The notes beneath the pieces were generated by a model. That model was not told the origin of the DNA, ran no database searches, and was given only the letters and a program-made list of their open reading frames with translations. The position numbers were made by a program, and so were the translations under genes. A DNA stretch of 64,000 bases. Origin: Pseudonocardia sp. N23. Lineage in GTDB: Bacteria; Actinomycetota; Actinomycetes; Mycobacteriales; Pseudonocardiaceae. The stretch covers positions 1 through 64,000 of the forward strand of contig NZ_BEGX01000057.1 of assembly GCF_002583555.1 (NCBI RefSeq), written 5' to 3'. Below, one piece after another: positions 17,580 to 26,139 of this stretch. Each line of letters opens with the position of its first letter. Within the stretch, counting starts at the first letter, position 1.

Positions 17580-19105
17580 CGCGCTTCTTCCGTCACGGGG
17601 ATTCCGAAGTCGGACCCGAAGTGCCGGATCGCACTGCGCACCGGAAGCGGGGTGAGCCCGCCCATGGCGCACAGCGATCCGTCGGTCATCAGCTCGCAGA
17701 GGTCCTCGAGCAGCACGAGGTCGGCCTCGCGGTTCGCACCGGCCTTGATGCGGTCGATCGTCTCGACGCCGCGCACCGCCCCGATCCGGCAGGGTGTGCA
17801 CCGCCCGCAGGACTCCTCGGCGCAGAACTCCATCGCGAACCGCGCCATCGACGACATGTCGACGGTGTCGTCGAACACCACGATGCCGCCGTGCCCGACC
17901 ATTGCCCCCGACGCCGCGAACGCCTCGTAGTCCATCGGCAGGTCGAACCGTTCCACCGGCAGGTACGCCCCCAGCGGGCCGCCGACCTGCACCGCCCGCA
18001 CCGGCCGGCCCGTCAGGGTGCCGCCGCCGAACGTCTCCACCAGCTCGCCGAGCGAGATGCCGAACGCCGTCTCGACCACGCCGCCGCGGGCGATGTTGCC
18101 GCCCAGCTGGAACACCTGGGTACCCCGCGAGCGGCCCACCCCGAGTGCGGCATAGGCGTCGGCTCCGTGGGCGAGGATCGTCGGGACCGAGGCCAGCGAC
18201 AGTACGTTGTTGACGACGGTCGGCTGCCCGAACAGCCCCTCCAGCGCGGGGATCGGCGGCTTCGGCCGCACCGTCCCCCGCTTGCCCTCGAGGCTCTCCA
18301 GCATGGAGGTCTCCTCGCCGCAGATGTAGGCACCCGCACCGACCCGGACGTGCACGTCGAACGCCACACCCGAGCCGAGGACGTCGTCGCCCAGCCAGCC
18401 CCGCCCGCGCGCGGCGTCGATCGCCGTCCGCAGTGCCGCAACGGCATCGGGGTACTCGGAGCGGACGTAGACGTAGCCCTCCGACGCCCCGACCGCGTAC
18501 GCCGCGATCGTCATGCCGGTGAGCAGGGTGAACGGGTCGCCCTCGATCAGCATCCGGTCGGCGAACGTGCCGGAGTCGCCCTCGTCGGCGTTGCAGCACA
18601 CGAACTTCAGGTCCGAGGCCGCACCGGCGACGGTCTTCCACTTGATGCCCGTCGGGAAGCCCGCGCCGCCGCGGCCACGCAGCCCGGAGTCGGTCACCGC
18701 CGTCACGACGTCGGCCGGGTCCATGGCCAGTGCCGCACGCAGCCCGTCGAGGCCGCCGTGGCGTTCGTGGTCGTCGGGATCGGCGGGGTCGACGAGACCG
18801 ACCCGGGCGAACGTCAGCCGCTGCTGGGCCCGCATCCATGGGAGGTCCTCGACCGGGCCGAGACCGTCGGCGGCGCCGTCCAGCATCCCGGCGGCGACCA
18901 GCCCGTCGACGTCCTCGGCGGTGACGGGCCCGTATCCGACGCGGCCCCGGTCCGTCTCGACCTCGACCAGCGGCTCCAGCCACAGCATGCCGCGCGAACC
19001 GGTCCGCACGACCTGCGCTCCGGCGCGCGCCAGCAGGTCGGCGACCTCGTCGGCACCGACCGAGACCGCGGCGGAGTCCTTGGGGACGAACACACGCACC
19101 GTCAT
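17576..19105 (-). CDS. fdsB: NAD-dependent formate dehydrogenase beta subunit
   Basis: A 509-residue NuoF-like flavoprotein that passes electrons from FeS centres through FMN to NAD+. An N-terminal thioredoxin-like region (residues about 1-110) precedes the FMN/NADH fold: LRGRGGAGFPTGIKW, CNADEGDSGTFADR, GAGAYICGEETSMLESLEGKR (split here by the SLBB domain that follows). The [4Fe-4S] motif ESCGRCTPCR lies near the C-terminus. It overlaps fdsG and fdsA by 4 bases each. The fused N-terminal module distinguishes it from respiratory NuoF. Confidence 0.93.
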   Translation of the reverse strand: MTVRVFVPKDSAAVSVGADEVADLLARAGAQVVRTGSRGMLWLEPLVEVETDRGRVGYGPVTAEDVDGLVAAGMLDGAADGLGPVEDLPWMRAQQRLTFARVGLVDPADPDDHERHGGLDGLRAALAMDPADVVTAVTDSGLRGRGGAGFPTGIKWKTVAGAASDLKFVCCNADEGDSGTFADRMLIEGDPFTLLTGMTIAAYAVGASEGYVYVRSEYPDAVAALRTAIDAARGRGWLGDDVLGSGVAFDVHVRVGAGAYICGEETSMLESLEGKRGTVRPKPPIPALEGLFGQPTVVNNVLSLASVPTILAHGADAYAALGVGRSRGTQVFQLGGNIARGGVVETAFGISLGELVETFGGGTLTGRPVRAVQVGGPLGAYLPVERFDLPMDYEAFAASGAMVGHGGIVVFDDTVDMSSMARFAMEFCAEESCGRCTPCRIGAVRGVETIDRIKAGANREADLVLLEDLCELMTDGSLCAMGGLTPLPVRSAIRHFGSDFGIPVTEEAR

Positions 19106-19578
19106 CGGGCCTGCCCGATCAGCGCGTCGAGCCGGGCCGGGGTGACGCGGCCGTGCAGCCGGTCGCCGACCTGCACGGCCGGACCCAGCGCGCAGTTGCC
19201 CAGGCAGAAGACCTCGTCGAGGGTGACGGCACCGTCGGGCGTGGTCTCCCCGCGCTCGACGCCGAGGCTCGCGACGGCGTGCTCCAGCAGCGCTTCCGCA
19301 CCGACGGCCTGGCAGGCCTCGGCGCGGCAGACCCGCACCGTGACCCGCCCCGGCGGGGTGGTCCGGAAGTCGCGGTAGAACGTGACGACGCCGTGCACCT
19401 CGGCCGTGGACAGGTTGAGCCGGTCGGCCAGCACGGGCACCACCGACGGCGGGACGTGGCCGAGCTCCTCCGACACCGCGTGCAGGATCGGCAGCAGGGC
19501 GCCGCGGGAGGCGCGATGGGTCTCGACGGCCCGGTTCACCACCTCGTCCACCAGCCCGGGGGGTGCCTCGATGCTCAT
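19102..19578 (-). CDS. fdsG: NAD-dependent formate dehydrogenase gamma subunit
   Basis: A 158-residue NuoE-like 2Fe-2S subunit. The N-terminal helical bundle includes LPILHAVSEELGHVPPS and VHGVVTFYRDFRT. The thioredoxin-like FeS domain has the Cys pattern CRAEAC and CLGNC. It is the first gene of the operon fdsG-fdsB-fdsA-fdsD. A candidate LysR-type operator lies about 75 bases upstream, but no LysR gene is in the window. Confidence 0.93.
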   Translation of the reverse strand: MSIEAPPGLVDEVVNRAVETHRASRGALLPILHAVSEELGHVPPSVVPVLADRLNLSTAEVHGVVTFYRDFRTTPPGRVTVRVCRAEACQAVGAEALLEHAVASLGVERGETTPDGAVTLDEVFCLGNCALGPAVQVGDRLHGRVTPARLDALIGQAR

Positions 19579-19651
19579 CGGCGCTCCAGTCGATCACTCC
19601 GCGTCATGGTGTGACTGTGGGCGGGGCGACGGGCACGGTCAAAACGAACGT

Positions 19652-19669
19652 GGCTATGCGGTGATAGCC
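19652..19669. promoter_or_regulatory. Inverted repeat upstream of fds operon
   Basis: GGCTAT-GCGGTG-ATAGCC, with perfect 6-bp arms, centred about 80 bases upstream of fdsG. The size and spacing resemble LysR-type regulator sites. It lies between fdsG and the end of the mntR-like gene. Confidence 0.5.
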
Positions 19670-19718
19670 GCCGCCTATGACACCTGGCGGGCGACCCGGG
19701 CCCGGGCCGTCGAAGGAG

Positions 19719-20381
19719 TCAGTGGATCGCCTCGACGCGGATGAGGCGGGCGGCGGGGACGCCCAGCACGACGTCGGCGCCGTCGTTGACGATGCCGATC
19801 GTGCCGGCTGTGTCGTGGTGCTCCACGACCTCCAGGACACTGCCCAGCGCGATCCCGAGGCGGTCGAGGTGGCGCAGGATCTGCGGGTCGTTGTCGGACA
19901 CCCGCACGACACGCACCCTGCTCCCCTCGCCCGCGGAGTCCAGGGTCAGCTCGTCGCCGCCCGGCATGCTGCCGTCGGCGTGCGGGATCGGGTCGCCGTG
20001 CGGGTCGCGGTCCGGTTCGCCGAGGCGCAGCGCGAGCCGGTCGACGAACACGTCGGACACCGCGTGCTCGAGGACGTCGGCCTCGTCGTGGACCTCGTCC
20101 CAGCCGTAGCCGAGATACTCGACGAGGAACGTCTCGATCAGGCGGTGCTTGCGGACGGTGGCCAGGGCGATCCGCCGGCCCTCGTCGGTGAGCTCGATGG
20201 TGCGGTAGCGCGCGTGCGCGACGAGGCCGCGCTCGGTGAGCCGGCGGACCACCTCGGACACCGACGACGCCGCGAGCCCCAGGCGCGCCGCGAGCGCCGA
20301 GACCGTGACGGGCTCGTCGGACCACTCCCGAGCGGTCCAGAGGACCTTCAGGTAGTTCTCGGTCGCCGCGGATTCGGTCAT
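19719..20381 (-). CDS. mntR: DtxR/MntR family metalloregulator
   Basis: A 220-residue three-domain metalloregulator. The winged helix has YLKVLWTAREW, VTVSALAARLGLAASSVSEV and TERGLVAHARYRTIELTDEG. The dimerisation/metal domain has HRLIETFLVEYLGYGWDEVHDEADVLEHAVSD, with metal-ligand positions (Glu and His) typical of DtxR/IdeR/MntR. The FeoA-like SH3 domain ends the protein. It is next to a Mn/Zn ABC importer, so manganese-responsive repression of that operon is likely. ATG 20381 gives the canonical start; upstream codons are not needed. The gene symbol is by context. Confidence 0.82.
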   Translation of the reverse strand: MTESAATENYLKVLWTAREWSDEPVTVSALAARLGLAASSVSEVVRRLTERGLVAHARYRTIELTDEGRRIALATVRKHRLIETFLVEYLGYGWDEVHDEADVLEHAVSDVFVDRLALRLGEPDRDPHGDPIPHADGSMPGGDELTLDSAGEGSRVRVVRVSDNDPQILRHLDRLGIALGSVLEVVEHHDTAGTIGIVNDGADVVLGVPAARLIRVEAIH

Positions 20382-20430
20382 TCGGTCCCTCTCGTCCCAG
20401 TTCACCGGAACGGTACGACAGTGCGGTCCG

Positions 20431-21333
20431 TCAGCGGCGAGCGCGCCGGGCGTCGGTGATGTCGCTGCCGGGCCCCGCGGCGCGGTCCGTCCTCGCGTTG
20501 CGCAGCCGGCCGAGCAGACCGTGGCGCGGGCCGAACAGGTAGACCGCCGAGAACACCGCGCCCTGGCTGACGACGACGAGGCCGCCGGGCGCGGCGTCGA
20601 TCCAGTAGCTCAGGTACAGCCCGACCGTCGCGCACACCACCGACAGGATCGGCGCGACGACCAGCATCCGGGAGAAGCGGTCGGTGAGCAGGTGCGCCGT
20701 CGCGCCGGGCAGGATCAGCATCGCGACGACCAGGATGACGCCGACGACCTGCAACGCCACCACGGCGGTGAGCGCCAGCAGCCCCAGCAGCAGCGCCCCG
20801 AGCCGCCGCGGCGACAGCCCGATGGCATGGGCGTGGCCGGGGTCGAAGGCGTAGAGGACCAGGTCACGGCGCTTGTGGAGCAGCACCGCCACCACCACCG
20901 CGCCGAGGCCGACGACCTGCACGACGTCGACGACCGACACACCGAGGACGTTGCCGAACACGATGTGGTTGAGGTCGGTCTGGCTGGGGGTCACCGAGAT
21001 GAGCACGAGGCCGAGGGCGAACAGCGTCGTGAACACGATGCCGATCGCGGCGTCCTCCTTGACCCGGCTGGTGTCGCGGATCGCGCCGATCAGCCCGACG
21101 GCGAGGAAGCCGAAGACCACCGCGCCGATCGCGAACGGCAGGCCCAGGACGTAGGCCAGGACGACCCCGGGCAGCACGGCGTGCGACACCGCGTCGCCCA
21201 TGAGCGACCAGCCGATCAGCACCAGCCAGCACGACAGCAGGGCGCACACCGCGGCGGCGACGGCCGTCGTGACCAGGGCGCGGATCATGAACCCGTAGGA
21301 CAGGGGCTCGGTGAGCAGGTCGAGCGGGTTCAT
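20431..21333 (-). CDS. Mn/Zn ABC transporter permease
   Basis: A 300-residue member of the ABC-3 family (ZnuB/MntB/TroC). About eight transmembrane helices are visible, with the family motif GWSLMGDAVSHAVLPGVVLAY near the N-terminus and LQVVGVILVVAMLILPGATA. The C-terminal tail is basic. It overlaps the ATPase gene by 4 bases. Metal identity is inferred from the MntR-like neighbour and cannot be fixed from this sequence. Confidence 0.9.
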   Translation of the reverse strand: MNPLDLLTEPLSYGFMIRALVTTAVAAAVCALLSCWLVLIGWSLMGDAVSHAVLPGVVLAYVLGLPFAIGAVVFGFLAVGLIGAIRDTSRVKEDAAIGIVFTTLFALGLVLISVTPSQTDLNHIVFGNVLGVSVVDVVQVVGLGAVVVAVLLHKRRDLVLYAFDPGHAHAIGLSPRRLGALLLGLLALTAVVALQVVGVILVVAMLILPGATAHLLTDRFSRMLVVAPILSVVCATVGLYLSYWIDAAPGGLVVVSQGAVFSAVYLFGPRHGLLGRLRNARTDRAAGPGSDITDARRARR

Positions 21334-22082
21334 GTCCGGCTCCCGTGGTCGAGGGGGTCGACGCCGAAGGCCCGCGCGAGGTTGTGCGGGGCCAGCACCT
21401 CCTCGACCGGGCCGTGCAGCAGGACACGGCGCAGCAGCAGGACGGCCTCGTCGGCGAGCGACGGGAGGGCGTGCAGGTCGTGGGTCGCGATCAGCACGGT
21501 GGCGCCACCGGCTGCCAGATCGGTGAGCAGGCCCGACATCGTGGCCTCGGACCGCTTGTCGACGCCGGCGAAGGGCTCGTCGAGCAGCAGGATCTCCGCG
21601 CCCTGGGCGATGCCCCTGGCGACGAACGCCCGCTTGCGCTGCCCACCGGAGAGCTGCCCGATCTGGCGGTCGGCCAGCTCGGTGAGCTCGACGCGGGCCA
21701 GTGCGTCGGCGACGGCGGCACGGTCGGTGTCGCGAGCCCGGCGCATCGGGCCCATCCGCCCGTACCGGCCGGTCATGACGACGTCGCGCACCGACACGGG
21801 GAACGACCAGTCGACGGCCTCGGCCTGCGGGACGTAGCCCACGATGCCGCGCCGCCGCGCCGCCGCCGGGTCGAGCCCGCCGATCGTGACGCGTCCGGAG
21901 TCAGCCCGTTGCAGCCCCATCATGGCCTTGAACAGCGTCGACTTGCCCGAACCGTTCATCCCGATCAGGCCGCACACGGTGCCGCGCCGCAGGGTCAGCG
22001 ACACGTCGTCGAGCGCGACGATCGGGCCGTAGCGGACCGACAGGCCCTCCACGTCGACCGCCGCGGCGTCGGTGCTGCTCAC
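21330..22082 (-). CDS. Mn/Zn ABC transporter ATP-binding protein
   Basis: A 250-residue ABC ATPase. Walker A is GMNGSGKST, the Q-loop region YVPQAEAVDW, the signature LSGGQRKRAFVARG, Walker B EILLLDEPFAGVD and the switch HD in ATHDLHAL. The YVPQ and DWSFPVSVRDVVMTGRYG segments are typical of metal-family (MntA/ZnuC) ATPases. The GTG start overlaps the stop of the binding-protein gene (GTGA). Order in the operon: binding protein, ATPase, permease. Confidence 0.92.
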   Translation of the reverse strand: MSSTDAAAVDVEGLSVRYGPIVALDDVSLTLRRGTVCGLIGMNGSGKSTLFKAMMGLQRADSGRVTIGGLDPAAARRRGIVGYVPQAEAVDWSFPVSVRDVVMTGRYGRMGPMRRARDTDRAAVADALARVELTELADRQIGQLSGGQRKRAFVARGIAQGAEILLLDEPFAGVDKRSEATMSGLLTDLAAGGATVLIATHDLHALPSLADEAVLLLRRVLLHGPVEEVLAPHNLARAFGVDPLDHGSRT

Positions 22083-23029
22083 GCCGTCACCCCGGTCAGG
22101 CCGGCGATGATCGTCGTCGTGTCGTGGCGGATGAGGTCGAGGTAGGTGGGGACCGGACCGTCGGCCTCCGACAGCGAGTCCACGTAGAGGACCCCGCCGA
22201 ACCGGGCGCCGGACGCGGCGGCGACCTGGCGCATCGCGCTGTCGGACACCGTCGACTCGCAGAACACCGCCGGGACGTCGTTGGCCCTCACGAACTCGAT
22301 CGCGGACGTGACCTGCTGCGGCGTCGCCTGCTGCTCGGCGTTGACCGGCCAGATGTAGCGCTCGGTGAGCCCGGCGTCGCGCGCCAGGTAGGAGAACGCG
22401 CCCTCGCAGGTCACGAGCGCGCGCTGGGCGGGCGGCACGGCGGCGAGAGCCGCGACGAGCTCGTCGTGGACGCGGCGCAGCTCGGCCGTGTACGTCGCCG
22501 CGTTGGCCCGGTACGCATCGGCGTGGGCGGGATCGAGCTCCGCGAACGCGACGGCCATGTTGTCGACGTAGCGGACCACGTTCGCCGGGCTCATCCACGC
22601 ATGCGGGTTGGGCTTGCCCGCGTAGGCGTCCTCGGTGATGTCCATGACCGCGACGCCGTCGGACACCACGACGTGCGGCACGTCGACCTCCTGGACGAAC
22701 CGGCCGAACCACAGCTCGAGGTTGAGCCCGTTGTCGACGATCAGGTCGGCCTCCGCGGCCTTGCGGATGTCGCCGGGGGTGGGTTCGTAACCGTGGATCT
22801 CGGCGCCGACCTTGGTGATCGACTCGACGCGCAGGTGCTCTCCCGCGACGTTGCGGGCGACGTCGGCCAGCACGGTGAAGGTCGTCAGCACCAGCGGCCG
22901 TTCGTCGGGGGGCCGCGACGCGGCGCCGCACGCGGCGACGACGGCCAGCACCGCGAGAAGGGTGGTCACCGCGCAGGCGCGGCCGATCGCCGACGCGAGC
23001 CCGTGGCCCGCCCGGAAGCAACTTCGCAT
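22079..23029 (-). CDS. Mn/Zn ABC transporter substrate-binding lipoprotein
   Basis: A 316-residue cluster A-I binding protein. The signal peptide ends with a lipobox VVAACG, so the mature protein is a lipoprotein. Likely metal ligands are found in HGYEPTPGD, NPHAWMSPAN, CEGAFSYLARDAGL and the C-terminal YVDSLS region, as in TroA/PsaA/MntC. ATG 23029 was selected because the GTG at 23047 overlaps the candidate -10 box TACTGT (23051-23046). First gene of the importer operon, preceded by a 14-bp palindrome. Confidence 0.88.
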   Translation of the reverse strand: MRSCFRAGHGLASAIGRACAVTTLLAVLAVVAACGAASRPPDERPLVLTTFTVLADVARNVAGEHLRVESITKVGAEIHGYEPTPGDIRKAAEADLIVDNGLNLELWFGRFVQEVDVPHVVVSDGVAVMDITEDAYAGKPNPHAWMSPANVVRYVDNMAVAFAELDPAHADAYRANAATYTAELRRVHDELVAALAAVPPAQRALVTCEGAFSYLARDAGLTERYIWPVNAEQQATPQQVTSAIEFVRANDVPAVFCESTVSDSAMRQVAAASGARFGGVLYVDSLSEADGPVPTYLDLIRHDTTTIIAGLTGVTA

Positions 23030-23055
23030 ACCGGACACAGCTCGCACAGTACGAG

Positions 23056-23069
23056 TTCGGGCACCCGAA
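23056..23069. promoter_or_regulatory. Palindromic operator TTCGGG-CA-CCCGAA
   Basis: Perfect 6-bp arms with a 2-base centre. The site lies 27 bases before the lipoprotein ATG and immediately upstream of, on the - strand, the candidate -10 TACTGT. The position fits repression by the adjacent MntR/DtxR-like protein. Confidence 0.6.
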
Positions 23070-23095
23070 ATCCAGAGTTGGGCCGCCCGGGACAG

Positions 23096-24595
23096 CTAAC
23101 CGATGCGCCGGATCTCCGGCCACAGCTGTGCCCAGGGAGCCGTCCGGTCACGACAGGCGACGACCGGGGCGCCCTGCTCGTCGTTGTCCAGGCCGATGCC
23201 GTTGTCGATGCGCGCCAACGGTTCCACCGACCCACACCACCGGCCGAGCGCCTCCGGGCGATAGCCGACGACGATCGCCGTCGTCGCCGACTCGGGCGGC
23301 GGCCCCCACTCGGCGTAGCTGTTGTGGCCGCTGTACACCGGCGGCAGGCCGAGGGCTGGACCGTAGCGGTCGATCGCGCCCGCCTCGCCGTAGTTCTCCG
23401 CGAGCACCACCGTCGTGGCGCGTTCGGCGGGCGGCAGGGTGTCGGCGGCCCGGGCGATCGTCGCCGCGACGGCAGGCCACCCGATCTGCTCCCCCGCGTC
23501 GTAGTCGACCGCGACGATCGGCGAGCCCGGCAACGCGGTGGCAGGCACGAGCGGCAGGAACAGCAGCGCGCTCACCGCGGCGGCGAGAGCCACGCCCGCG
23601 ACGAGCACCGACCGCCGCACCCGGGCGGCGCCGCGGGCCGCCCACGCCACGACCGGCCCTGCCCCGGCGGCAACGAGCAGCGGGTAGAGCCCGACCAGGT
23701 AGTACGGCTTGCCGCCGGTGGCGACGAAGAACGCGAGCAGCACGACGTAGACGACGGCGAACGCCCGCCAGGTGCGCAGGGCGGGGTCGCGGGCGAGCCG
23801 CCACAGCCCGGTCCCCCACACCGGCACGAGGAGGGGACTGACGATCACCAGCTGGTAGGGCAGGAGGATCCAGCGCGAGGCGCTGGTGCCGGAGCCGCCC
23901 CCCGCGATGGCCGAGGAGAGGTCGAGCATCGGCCAGCCGTGCCGGGCCTCCCACACCAGGAACGGCGCCCAGATCGCCAGCGCGACCAGCCCCGCGAGCC
24001 AGGGCCACGGAGTACGCAGCACCTCGCGGGGCCCGGCGACGAGGATGCCGATCAGCAACGCCCCCACCAGGAACGCGGGCATCACCTTGTTCTGCAGGCC
24101 GATCCCCACGACGACGCCGACGAGCACCCAGAAGGCTCCCCCGTCGCGCAGCGCGCGCACCGTGAGCCACGTCGCGACGGTCCAGGCCAGCACGTCGAAC
24201 GTCGTCGTCGACAGCAGATGACCGACGGCGAGCAGGAAAGACGACGCGCCGGTCCCCGCAGCGGCCAGCAGCTGGGCGCCGCGGCCCCCGCCGAACTCCC
24301 GGGCGAGCAGCCCGGCGCAGACGACGACGAGTGCCGCGGCGACCGCGGAGGCCACCCGGAGGCCGACGAGCGAGTCGCCGAACAGGCTCGTCGCCGCCCG
24401 GGCGAGCAGAGGCGTGAGCGGCGGCTGGTCGACGTAGCCGAACGCGAGCTCACGCCCGGCGCGCAGGAAGTACAGCTCGTCGCGGTGATAGCCGTAGCGG
24501 CCCGCGGTGGCGAGCAGCGCGACGAGCACGACGGCCGCGGCCGCGCCCACCCCGGGCCACCACGGCCGGGGCCGCTCCGGTGCGTCGACGCTCAT
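23096..24595 (-). CDS. Family 39 glycosyltransferase (PMT_2)
   Basis: A 499-residue multispanning protein. The first extracytoplasmic loop carries GYHRDELYFL and GYVDQPPLTPLLAR, the acidic DE motif and following region of GT39/ArnT-like enzymes, which use polyprenyl-phosphate sugars. Further motifs are HLLSTTTFDVLAWT and GGKPYYLVGLYPLL. About ten helices are followed by a C-terminal soluble domain (residues about 395-499) with VVLAENYGEAGAIDRYG. A role in cell-wall glycan or lipid glycosylation is likely; the acceptor is unknown. It follows the metal importer head-to-head at about 27 bases. Confidence 0.83.
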   Translation of the reverse strand: MSVDAPERPRPWWPGVGAAAAVVLVALLATAGRYGYHRDELYFLRAGRELAFGYVDQPPLTPLLARAATSLFGDSLVGLRVASAVAAALVVVCAGLLAREFGGGRGAQLLAAAGTGASSFLLAVGHLLSTTTFDVLAWTVATWLTVRALRDGGAFWVLVGVVVGIGLQNKVMPAFLVGALLIGILVAGPREVLRTPWPWLAGLVALAIWAPFLVWEARHGWPMLDLSSAIAGGGSGTSASRWILLPYQLVIVSPLLVPVWGTGLWRLARDPALRTWRAFAVVYVVLLAFFVATGGKPYYLVGLYPLLVAAGAGPVVAWAARGAARVRRSVLVAGVALAAAVSALLFLPLVPATALPGSPIVAVDYDAGEQIGWPAVAATIARAADTLPPAERATTVVLAENYGEAGAIDRYGPALGLPPVYSGHNSYAEWGPPPESATTAIVVGYRPEALGRWCGSVEPLARIDNGIGLDNDEQGAPVVACRDRTAPWAQLWPEIRRIG

Positions 24596-24655
24596 CGCCA
24601 CCCCCTCGGCGGCCCATCCTGCCGGGTCGGACCCGGCGCGTCCGGGGAATCCCCG

Positions 24656-24686
24656 TTGACCTCGACCGGGGTTCAGGGCGCACGCT
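24656..24686 (+). promoter_or_regulatory. MerR-type promoter with 19-bp spacer
   Basis: The -35 is TTGACC (24656-24661) and the -10 is CACGCT (24681-24686), with a 19-base spacer holding an imperfect dyad CCTCGACC-GG-GGTTCAGG (6 of 8 positions pair). This overlong spacer and dyad are hallmarks of MerR-family activated promoters. The -10 ends 7 bases before the GTG at 24694, so the transporter mRNA is probably leaderless. No merR gene is nearby. Confidence 0.65.
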
Positions 24687-24693
24687 CGTGTTC

Positions 24694-26139
24694 GTGAGCA
24701 GCGCGACGGACGACCCGACATCTCCGACGGCGGCCGAGCCCGTGCCGGCGCCCCCACCCCGGCCGCACGGGACGGCCGGCGAGGCCGCGGGGCGACCCGA
24801 GCTGTTCGGGCCGGGGCGGCGGGCGACGACGGTCGGCATCATCCTGCTGATCAGCATGATCGCGTTCGAGGCGATGGGGGTCGGGACGGCGATGCCTGCG
24901 GTCGTGGCCGACCTGGGCTCGGTGTCGTCGTACGCGTGGCCGTTCGTGGCGTTCACGGCGGCGAGCGTCGTCGGGACGGTGCTCGGCGGGCGGTGGTGCG
25001 ACTCCCGTGGGCCGGGGGCCGCGTTGATCACCTCGCCGATGCTGTTCGGGGCCGGGCTGGTGGTTGCGGGGACGGCCGGGTCGATGGCACAGCTACTGGT
25101 GGGGCGGGTGCTCCAGGGACTCGGTGCGGGGGCGGTGGCCGTCGCGGTCTACGTGCTGATCGCGCTGGTCTACACCGAGCACGCCCGGCCGGCGGTGTTC
25201 GCCTTGATGTCGTCGGCGTGGGTGCTGCCCGCACTGGTCGGGCCGCCGGTCGCCGGGGTCGTGACCGAGCGGTTCTCGTGGCACTGGGTGTTCCTGGCGA
25301 TCGTGCCGTTCGTCGTCGTCGCGGTGGTGCTGGTGCTGCCCGCGGTCCGCGACCTGCCGCCGGCGCGTCCCACCCCCAGCGGCGGCCACGGCCGCTCGGT
25401 CGTCGTCGCCGCGCTGGCCGCCGCGGTCGCGGTCGCGGCGCTGAGCTGGGCCGGTCAGCACCCGACGGGCCCGCCGGCGGCCGTCGTGGCCGTCGTCGCG
25501 CTGGCGATGCTCGTCCCGGCCCTGCGCCGGTTGCTGCCGGCGGGCTCGTTCCGGGCACGGCGCGGGATCGCCGCCGTCGTGGCCTCACGGGGGCTGCTGT
25601 CGGGGGCGTTCTTCACGGTCAACGCCTACCTGCCGCTCATGCTGACGTCCACGCACGGCTGGTCGCTGTCGACCGCCGGCATCCCGCTGGTCGTGGGGGC
25701 GCTGGGGTGGTCGGCGGCGGCCGCGTGGCAGGGCCGCCACCCTGACCTGTCGCGACCGGCGCTGCTTCGGGTCGGGTTCGCGTTCGTCGCGGTGGGGATC
25801 GCGGGGCTGCTGGTGGTGGCGCCGTCGTGGGGCATCGCGTGGGCGGCGCTGCCGTTCTGGGTGGTCGCCGGGATCGGGATGGGGCTGGGGTTCTCCTCGT
25901 TGTCGTTCCTGCTGCTGGCCCGGTCGGCGGAGTCGGGTGCGGGCCGCGTCGGGTTCGACTCGGCTGCGGCGCAGCTCACCGACCAGCTCTCGCAGGCGAC
26001 GCTCGTCGGTGTGGGTGGCGCGTTGCTGGCGACGACGGCCTCGCCTGCGGTCGCGCTCCCGTTGCTGGTGGCGGGCCTGGTGGTGCTGGCACTGGCCGGC
26101 ACGGGGATCGCGGGGCGCACCGCGGGTGCGTCGACGTAG
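24694..26139 (+). CDS. MFS transporter (DHA2-type efflux)
   Basis: A 481-residue major facilitator protein with 12-14 predicted helices. Motifs include MIAFEAMGVGTAMPAVVADLG, the loop GTVLGGRWCDSRGPG (motif A-like GGRWCDSRG) and LLVGRVLQGLGAGAVAVAVYV. A short cytosolic N-terminus rich in Pro/Thr precedes helix 1. Substrates cannot be predicted. GTG 24694 was chosen as the leaderless start fitting the MerR-type promoter; GTG 24688 is the alternative. Confidence 0.83.
   Translation: MSSATDDPTSPTAAEPVPAPPPRPHGTAGEAAGRPELFGPGRRATTVGIILLISMIAFEAMGVGTAMPAVVADLGSVSSYAWPFVAFTAASVVGTVLGGRWCDSRGPGAALITSPMLFGAGLVVAGTAGSMAQLLVGRVLQGLGAGAVAVAVYVLIALVYTEHARPAVFALMSSAWVLPALVGPPVAGVVTERFSWHWVFLAIVPFVVVAVVLVLPAVRDLPPARPTPSGGHGRSVVVAALAAAVAVAALSWAGQHPTGPPAAVVAVVALAMLVPALRRLLPAGSFRARRGIAAVVASRGLLSGAFFTVNAYLPLMLTSTHGWSLSTAGIPLVVGALGWSAAAAWQGRHPDLSRPALLRVGFAFVAVGIAGLLVVAPSWGIAWAALPFWVVAGIGMGLGFSSLSFLLLARSAESGAGRVGFDSAAAQLTDQLSQATLVGVGGALLATTASPAVALPLLVAGLVVLALAGTGIAGRTAGAST

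Noticed and set aside
14790..17930. 1046-codon + strand open frame opposite fdsA
   Set aside because: Antisense shadow of a highly conserved Mo enzyme gene.
22124..24697. 857-codon + strand open frame opposite the metal importer and glycosyltransferase
   Set aside because: Antisense to well-defined genes; low-complexity Arg/Gly/His-rich translation, no domain.
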